DNA of 64,000 nucleotides from Benincasa hispida (taxonomy: Eukaryota; Streptophyta; Magnoliopsida; Cucurbitales; Cucurbitaceae), in the NCBI RefSeq assembly GCF_009727055.1, contig NC_052349.1:40504840-40568839 (forward strand). The letters are read 5' to 3'. Shown here piece after piece: positions 56,352 through 64,000 of this stretch (positions are counted from its first letter, which is position 1; every line of letters begins with the position of its first letter). The notes under the pieces are model-generated. The model did not search any database. It saw nothing but the letters and a program-made list of their open reading frames with translations, and was not told the DNA's origin. A program made the translations under genes and the position numbers.

Positions 56352-59050
56352 TCATAGTCCAACCAGGTGGTTCTCAAACACTTTAGCTGAGAGGGCCTTC
56401 GTAAAATGATCAACGAGGTTGTCTTCTGGGGCTATCAGTGTGACTATCACGTCTCCTCGGTGTACGATCTCTCTGATGAGATGGTACTTTCTTTCGATTT
56501 GTTTTCCACGTTTGTGACTTCTTGGTTCCTTGGAATTGATAACTGCACCACTGTTGTCACAATACAGAGTAATGGGCAGGTGCATATTTGGAACAACTTC
56601 CAAATCTGTCAGGAACTTACGCAACCACACTGCTTCTTTAACTATTTCGCTACGTATTTTGCTTCCATCATGGAGTCAGCTATACAACTTTGTTTAATGC
56701 TTCTCCATACTATAGCTCCTTCGTTAAGAGTGAAAACTGATCATGAAGTAGATTTCTTAGAATCTACATCAGTCTAAAAATCAAAATCAATGTATCCCAT
56801 AAGGATCAAGTCCTTCGGTCCATATACAAGCATATAGTCCTTCGTTCTCTAGAGATACTTGAGGATGTTTTTTACAATAGTCCAATGACTATGTCTAGGG
56901 TTGGTTTGGAACCTGTTGACAATTACAACTGCAAAACATATGTAAGGACATGTACACAACAAAGCATACATCAGACTCCCAACAACCGATGCATATGAAA
57001 TTCTTTTCATTTCCTCAATTTTTTGAGGCGTTTTAGAACATTGTTTCTTCGACAAATGAATTCCATGTCTTAAAGATAACATACCCTTTTTAGATTTTTG
57101 CATATTATATCTTGACAACATTTTGTTAATATAAGATGCCTGAGATAGTGATAGGGTTTCGTTCTTTCGATTTCGAAAAAATTGAATCCCAAGAACATAT
57201 TGAACATTTTCCAAATCTTTCATTTGGAACTGTGATGCTACTTTATGTCAGCAAGGAAACTTGTCTCACTCCCAATGAGCAAGATATCATCAACATAAAG
57301 TACCAAGAATGTTATAGTTTTGTCGACTATTTTCTTGTATACATAAGGTTTGTTAATATTCTGTTCAAAACCATAAGATTTGATTGCAGTGTCAAATATT
57401 ATATTCCAGGATCTTGAAGCTTGCTTCAATCCATAAATGAATCTCTTATGCTTATAAACCATTTGTTCTTGACCCTGTACAATGAACTTTTCTAGTTGAG
57501 ACATAAAAATGCTTTCATCAAGATGGTCATTCAAGAAAGTTGTCTTGATCTCCATTTGCCATAATCATAATATGCAACAATGGATAGAGTATTCTTATTG
57601 ATTTTATCATAGCAACAGGGAGAAGGTTTGTTCGTAATCAACCCCACTCTCTTTAGGTAAAACCTTTTGCCACAAGTCTGGTTTTATAGGTTTTGACCTT
57701 GTCAGTTTGGTCTCTTTTTCTTTTCTAGATCCATTTACAACCTATAGGTTTAATCTATGTGGTTAATCTACACGTTTCCAAACAGAATTAAAATGCATTG
57801 ACTCCATTTCTATGTCCATGGCTTTTATCCATTGTTCCCTATCAACATCTTCCATTTCCTGTTTAAAAGTCAATGGATCCTTTAGTCCATCATCAAGTAT
57901 GATATCTTGAGTTTCTGTTAAACCCATGTAGCGTTCAGGTTGATTAAAAACCCTTCCACTACGTCGAGGCATTCTCAACTCTTGAGAAGGGGCAACAACT
58001 GTTGTTGATGGACAAACTTGATCAACAACCTTTGTTGATTTGTCTGTAGTATCTTTGGTCATTTCTTTCAATATTAGTTTACTGCGAGGTTGATGATTTC
58101 TAATATGATCTTCTTCCAAGAATAGAGCATTTATCGATGCAAATAGTTTATCTTCTTGGGGATAATAGAAGTATCCACCTTTTGTTTCCTTAGGGTATCC
58201 TATAAAAAGGCATAATTTTGAATGTCATTCTTATTTCTTAGGGTTCTGTACCAATACGTGTCTTGGACATCCCCATATTCGGTAGTGACGTAAACTATTT
58301 TTACGTCCTCTCTACAACTCCTATGGTGTTTCTGAAACACTTTTTGAGGGACCCAGTTTAGAATATATATCGCAGTCTGAATTGCATACTCCCAAAAGGA
58401 TTAAGGTTATTGAGCATAATTCATCATTGAACGAACCATGTCAACAAGGTTCAATTTTTCCTTTTTACAACACCATTTTGCTGTGGTGTTCCAAGTGCTG
58501 TGAGTTAGGATTGAATTCCATGATCTACTAAATAGTTATGGAATTGCAAATCCATATACTCACTACTTCGATTTGATCGAAGTGTTTTAATTCTTTTACC
58601 TTATAAGTTTTCAACTTTCGTCTTAAATTCTCTGAACTTTTCGAGAGTTTCTGACTTGTGACTCATTAAGTAAATATAGCCATATTTTGAATAAACATCA
58701 ACAAAATTGATGAAATATTCATATCCACCTCGAGCTTTTACATTCATCGGACCATAAAGGTCTGAATGTATAAGCTTTAGGGGTTCTTTGGCATGAAAAC
58801 CTTTTCCAGAAAAGGATCTTTTAGTCATTTTTGCTTCAAGACATGATTCACACGGAGGTAAAGAACTACCTTTTAATTGATTTAGATGACCATTTTTAAA
58901 TAATCTCTCAATCCTGTTGTGATTTATGTGACCAAGTCTGAGATGCCAAAGACAGGTGTTAGGAGAAATTTTTCATTTTTTTTATTTTTGAGTTTCTGCC
59001 ATTTTAAACATGTCTATATTTAAAATGACTTTTGCTTCAGTTGGTTTTAA
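56352..59050 (-). pseudogene. Ty1/copia pol polyprotein, decayed, 5'-truncated
   Basis: Read right to left on the minus strand. A pre-integrase zinc finger with HLRLGH and CESC lies at about 58950-58840. The integrase core start (HSDLYGPMNV, FVDVYSKYGYIY) is at 58828-58601. A frame-broken integrase C-terminal part runs to 58120. The linker (MPRRSGRV, at 57763-58119) and reverse transcriptase follow, with KTTFLNDHLDE and the catalytic LYVDDILL at 57555-57238. Next is the thumb/connection (QYVLGIQF, SYASVVGSLMYA) at 57223-56849. RNase H (LYCDNSGAV, HLIRE) lies at 56630-56352. Several stops and frameshifts separate these pieces. The gag end is cut at 59050 by the plus-strand LTR inserted there. 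It cannot encode an active enzyme. Confidence 0.9.
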
Positions 59051-61258
59051 TGTTGAGATTGGTGTCCTAATTCTCCCGGAGTCTCGTTGTTTTGTAAAGA
59101 TACACATTGTTCGATGAATAAAATAAGTGTTATTTAATTCTGGCATTTACTCATATCCAATAAACAAAGCTCCTTGGTTATCTTATGTGAACTTAAGCAT
59201 GTATATGTTATATACAAGTGGATCATGCCTTAAGTGATAACCTAAATCGGTCTGTAGTATAAGGATTAAGGTGGGATACATGATCTTGGTGATACTACGG
59301 ATACAACCCGCTTTGTAGAGGTTTGCAAGTGTTGTAAACTACTACAAATGGTTGATCTTGATCATTCGTGGGGAGATATGGAGTGAGGGTGTCCTATACA
59401 AAGAGTTTGTATAAGATCGGGACCACGAGATGACTAGACTCTGTATATAACGCCGTTGATACTTGACACTTGCATCTCACCTAATCGACCATAGGTGACA
59501 CGACCTTAATCCTGAGTGTTTTGTGAACTTTTGCCTTTGAGGGCGGTTCTTTGATTAGTATGGGTGAGAGTGGCTAGATTACCAACTCAACATGCCTACC
59601 TTTTTAGGGACTTGTCTGATCTAGGAGTTGGGAACTCAATCCACAAGATAGAATTAACCCATTTCCCGAAGCAGGGATATGTAGAGAGAGTGCTCCCTTA
59701 AGGGCTGATTCCGGGGCTTGAACACAGTGGCCACAGCTTCTCTTTGGAAGAGAAGACTCAGTCATAGTAGAACTATGATTTATGTTCATTAGAGGGATCA
59801 GTGGTACTTAAAGAGACAGATGTAACTACAGGGGCATAACGGTTATTGGCCCAACTGTACTTACGAGCGATCTGTGATGGGTTGTCGCACTGCTCATTGG
59901 TTTAAGGATGGGCACAATAATATCTGTAGTGAGGAGAGTTCAGCTATCGGTCTTTAATGGAGTTCCTGACAGTTAACGGATGATGGATCCGTGACTAAAG
60001 AGTTTAGTAATTATTCATGTATCGTTGGAACTTCGGATCTACAGGTCCATGAGGTCTCTTGATAGCTTGGATTCTATTGAAGGATCAAGTTCTTGGTGTT
60101 GATTTGAAATGTTCAAATTGACAAGAGGTTTTTTGATTATATGTGATATAATCGGTATGATGTATGAGATACATCAAGTGGAGGATTGATGTAAATGAGA
60201 TTTACATTAAGTACCATGGAATAGAAAAAGAACTATGGTTTATATATTTCATAAGATGAAATATTAAAACAATAGGTTATAAATATAGTAATGATAAGTT
60301 GGTTATCATTATATTTATAATAATATTAATTATTAGATAATTAATACTTTTTCTTTAAATAACCAAAGTAGTGGGTGTTATGATCATGGTAACTGTGTGT
60401 TTAAAAGGAAAATTGGTTTCCTATTTTGAATAGTGTGTTGTTTTACAAAAGTTTGAAAAAAGAATTTTGAGTTTTCTCTCCGGACGAAAAAGAAAACTCA
60501 TAGTGGTTTCAAGTAAATATAGACTTACATAAACGATCGTGGTATGGGCGAGCTAAACCGATCGGGTAGGTGCAAGTAAACGATCGTGCAGTTGTTTACT
60601 AAATGTATGCAATTAGTTTGCTAGGACGATTGCTGGCCCAAGGTAAACGATCGTGTAGAATCGACCGAGCTAAACGATCGCATAGCTTTATCTAAATGAT
60701 TGGGCATCGACCTATACGATAGGTCTCTGACTTCTCCCACTTGCCTAGTCATGTACGCGATCGTTGTTTCCTCCGTTCGTCTGCCTCACACCAAGTCCGA
60801 ACAATTCCCACCCTCTGAATTTTCACACCGAGAATACCAAGGTCGTCTTGTTGGTGACGTCAGACTCAACTCGACATCGTTGAGGTTTACTGGAGGCCAT
60901 TCGTGGTGCTTTGGAGGAGTCTGTTTGTGGTGTTACGGTGGAGATCGTGACCGAAGAGATCGTTGAGGACGAGCACGAAGAGTTTGTGCTATGTTTGTGT
61001 GGTGTTGCGGTCGTGTCGATCGAGTGCTTGTGGTTGCGGTTGTTTGATCAGAGTCACGCATCGAAGCGTGGAAACATCTCTGCGTATGTGCATAGAGTTC
61101 GCTTTGTACTTTTGGTGTTTATTCATGCTGTAATTTCTATGTATAATCACATAATCATTTGTATTGAAGTCAACTGTAAATGATTTGTTGATTCATGATT
61201 GTAATTTGGAATTGTCTTGTTCCGCTGCTCATGGAAATCCCAAGTTCGATTTCCTTCA
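59051..61258 (+). mobile_element. 5' LTR of a copia-type element running off the right edge
   Basis: 2,208 bp from TGTTGAGATTGGTGTCC to TTCGATTTCCTTCA, followed two bases later by a primer-binding site. It sits inside the minus-strand copia pol, so it is the younger insertion. The possible target duplication (TTTAA at 59046-59050) cannot be tested because the other end is outside the window. ORFs within are incidental. Confidence 0.85.
60530..60745. repeat. CGATCG palindrome cluster inside the LTR
   Basis: AAACGATCGTGG, GTAAACGATCGTGCAG, GTAAACGATCGTGTAG and CTAAACGATCGCATAG, plus the hairpin GACCTAT-ACG-ATAGGTC at 60709-60725. Confidence 0.88.
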
Positions 61259-61260
61259 AT

Positions 61261-61274
61261 TGGTATCAGAGCTA
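61261..61274 (+). promoter_or_regulatory. Primer-binding site (tRNA-iMet)
   Basis: TGGTATCAGAGCTA after the LTR end, complementary to initiator methionine tRNA. Confidence 0.9.
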
Positions 61275-61589
61275 GGTTCTCTGATATTCCAAATTACAGG
61301 TCTGAATTGAACGTTTTTTACTGTCGTAGTTGGTTTTTGCATTTGTAGTTAACCGTTTTCTGCATTTGTGGATGAATTTGATGAACATTTTGGGTTTAAT
61401 CTGCCTTTCTTTTAAAGCTTTCGGTATTACAAAGTGTTAGTTGTAAGGGTCCCTGTGTTTTTGGGTGAGATTAACTTTGCAACCGAGTTTGTAATTCAAA
61501 AAGTTCGAGTTCGTCGAGTTGTTCATGATGAAGCTTTGGCGCATGGCGATGCAGTTCTCAACGAAGAATAAGATCAAGCGTTGATCGTT

Positions 61590-62170
61590 TCATGTAGCCT
61601 CAGGTAAACGATCATTGGGATTTTACTTAGCGATCGTTTAGTTTTTTTCTAGACGATTATGCAGTATTTTCTAAACGATCGTTTAGCTAATGCTAAGCGA
61701 TCAGGTAAATCGTTTACCATATTGTGTAGCGTTGGATACGTGATCGTGTAGGCACTGGAGGTAGACAATCGTAGTGAGAGCATGCGATGCTCGTCGTTTA
61801 GTAGAAGGCGCGCGCGTTAGACGATCGTGTAGTTAGCAAGCTTCATCGTTTAGTTACTACCTATGCGATTGTGCGTATGCGATACGGAGATGCTAGACTA
61901 AGCGATCGCTTGGCGATGGTGCTTCGTGGTATCGTAGCGCTTAGACGATCGTGGAATGTGGGTGCTGTGCGGAGGCGCTAAACGATCATGTACTTCAGAC
62001 TTCATCACTTAGTAAAGGTACACGATCGTGTAGTAAAAGCTAAACGATCGTTTGGATTTTTCTAGATGATCGTATAGTAATTTTAACGATTGTTTAACTC
62101 TAGAGCGCTGGTAAGCGATAGAGCAAAGAGTTTGTTTTATTGTGTAGACGATCGCAGGGTGCTTAGTACA
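61590..62170 (+). repeat. CGATCG palindrome array in the retroelement leader
   Basis: Eight CGATCG cores in about 580 bp, against far fewer than one expected by chance. They include the perfect CTAAACGATCGTTTAG at 61671-61686, AGCGATCGCTTGG, AGACGATCGTGTAG and GCTAAACGATCGTTTGG. Its position, between primer-binding site and gag, equals that of the 47.7-kb array in a different family. Confidence 0.92.
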
Positions 62171-63892
62171 CGATGGATGGTTGACGAAGTGATGCTTTGA
62201 CGAGCGGTTCAAGACTCGGTTCACCTGTTTGAACCGGAGACTTCTTGTCTTTGTAATAGTTAGCTTTCACATGTGATGTATGGTGCTTATATGTCAAAGT
62301 GTTTATCATATAGTTAAAAACCCACCTTTTGTTGTTCAATTACTCATGCATCATGTATTATAAATGTTATAATCTTGCATGAAGAAATTACTTGAAAGCA
62401 TATGCATGCATCATGAAATATAAGAGTTATATTTTGCACCTTTTGTTATAAGTGTTATAGTCTAAGGGTGAATGGAAGCATGTTTGGCTTGTTTCATTGC
62501 GGATTTTGTATAAGTGTTATATAAAAGAAGTAGCAATGAATGGACAATGCATTGAGCTTGACACTTAGGCCATTTATAATCATTATGAATACCTTGCATG
62601 TGTTAGCTTCGAATTGTGGTGGATGTTTCCGTTTATAAGTATTATAAAGGAAATGACCTAAAATCAATAATTCAAAATTGCATGCGGACTTAGGGTGAAC
62701 TCAAGTTTTTTAAAAGGGTTTTAAAATTGCTTTGAGATAGACCTAAGTTTAAGTAGTTTTAAAGAGTTTAGTAACCTAGATTAATCTTTTAAAATCGGTT
62801 TAATAGGATTAAATTGGTTGGAATAAAAGATTAAATTTGTTGTTAATGTATCTATAAGGGACCTTTTGTCTAAGCCGGGTTCTGGTTAGGCTGGGGTTCT
62901 TAAGTTGACGGAAATGTAACACCCCTACTTGGGAATCTACCTAGAAAGGTGAATAGATAGATTTTCAACAAGCATGCGACATTTTTGGTCAAAGATTCCA
63001 TTAAAGAGTTTAATGGATGATGATCAAAAGTTGTTCAACTATTCAAGGTAAAAGTTACTCTTGGGAAAACCTAAAAGTCACTTAGTTAAAATCCTTAGCC
63101 GTGTTTTTTCTACGTAAGCTAAAGCCTAGGTTATAAAATAATCAGTAGGAGGAGGAGGCGTATCAGACATGTCTATGATTCCACTCACGTTTCTCCCTGT
63201 ATGTTCACACCGTGAGATTTATGCTTGGCCTCGAGATGCCCTAGGATGCATCCCCCTTCGGATGGTGTTTGCATGAGTCAATATCAAGGTGAACGGAGAG
63301 AGTGTTTATAGTAAGTGGGTGAAGGGTGTGTGACAACATGTCTTATGGTCTCTGTCATTAGTTCACAGCGTGAGATCATTTTGTATGCCCTTGTGTCGCC
63401 TTCGATGTGGCCCTCTTCGAATGGGTTTTGTGCAGTTGGTCAATATCAAGATGAACTCCAGAAATTGATAGGGTCGCTTTAGGTTTTGCCCCAATCGGAT
63501 TTTCCCCCTTTGGATTGGCCTTTTGGGACGGACCTTTAGGGCTTAAAATGGTAGGTCACATTTATGGGAGATTGTTAAGTAAGTTAATGATCTCTTGGCC
63601 AAATCAATGATGGCTAGTCGTTATAGGAACAAGAGTTGTTATGGTATTAATGACTGGTTGAGATCTTCTCAATTCAGAGGAGGGATAACTGACCTCTCTT
63701 CGGCGGCTTTTGTCCTAAACCTTTGAAGCGTCATTGTGAAACTAGATGTCACACGGGGTTTATGTTAGTTTTGCTAAAACCTTATTGGATGTTGTTTTAT
63801 TTTACAACGTGTATTTGCTTAAAACCTAACGTAGGTCAATGTGTTTTTTTTTTTCAGCAACTCATTAGTATTTTCATTTAAAGGTTTTAAAA
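62171..63892 (+). mobile_element. Untranslated leader of the right-edge element
   Basis: No long ORF. The region 62200-62700 has several TATAAGTGTTATA-type palindromic phrases (62446, 62510, 62633). The region 63170-63480 has repeated GTTCACA-CGTGAGAT and CCCTTCGGATGG units related to 49.3-49.7 kb. An acceptor-like T-rich CAG lies at about 63857. Confidence 0.5.
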
Positions 63893-64000
63893 ATGACCGA
63901 TTTATTACAGTGGAAAGAATCGTGTGAAACAAATTTCGTGGCAAACGTCTCCATCCCACTACTCTCCAAAAGAGGAGACAAGACAGTAAATATGATTTAT
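63893..64000 (+). CDS. Possible start of gag, cut by the window edge
   Basis: An ATG at 63893 opens 36 codons to the edge (MTDLLQWKESCETNF...). The position relative to the leader fits gag, and the first residues resemble the start of the gag pseudogene at 50037. The fragment is too short to confirm a domain. Confidence 0.35.
   Translation, partial: MTDLLQWKESCETNFVANVSIPLLSKRGDKTVNMIY

Noticed and set aside
60700..61183. Two overlapping ORFs of 88 and 90 codons
   Set aside because: Inside the 59051-61258 LTR. The counterpart in the truncated LTR at 53.3-53.6 kb does not keep the same frame.

Overview
This is nuclear DNA of a flowering plant (dicot). The supporting signs are AT-rich intergenic DNA, spliced plant genes, several Ty1/copia long terminal repeats (LTRs) with initiator-Met-tRNA primer-binding sites, a CACTA transposon, a hAT MITE, tRNA-derived SINEs and an insert of plant mitochondrial nad1. 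The repeat types (TGATAG minisatellites, CGATCG-rich copia leaders) remind me of Cucurbitaceae, but that family assignment is an inference from memory, not a search result.

Layout. 1-6.1 kb holds retroelement debris and a decayed minus-strand gene that looks like an IDA-type peptide precursor with tandem peptide units. 6.26-6.9 kb is an intact single-exon gene for a small basic protein of unknown function. 8.2-13.9 kb is a spliced minus-strand gene for a 946-residue TON1-recruiting-motif (TRM/LONGIFOLIA-type, DUF3741/DUF4378) protein, for which all exon junctions could be resolved. 14-38 kb is gene-free: SINEs, foldback elements, TGATAG arrays, a 3.67-kb CACTA transposon (TSD ATT) carrying a captured fragment of the host eIF3b gene, a solo copia LTR with 123-bp tandem repeats, a nad1-derived mitochondrial insert and a 605-bp hAT MITE (TSD CTATTAAC). 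38-64 kb is a pile of nested LTR retrotransposons. Three nested solo LTRs can be closed exactly from matching 5-bp target duplications. After them come a gag-only element without pol, an inverted LTR-LTR junction, a decayed minus-strand copia polyprotein, and the 5' end of another copia-type element that runs off the right edge.

The most unusual structure is a set of dense arrays of short self-complementary motifs around CTAAACGATCGTTTAG. They occur in the untranslated leaders and LTRs of two copia-type families. A third, unrelated solo LTR carries different perfect palindromes around AGCGTTGCAACGCT. Only the two host genes look functional. The rest is transposon and organelle-derived DNA, and most ORFs there are incidental.
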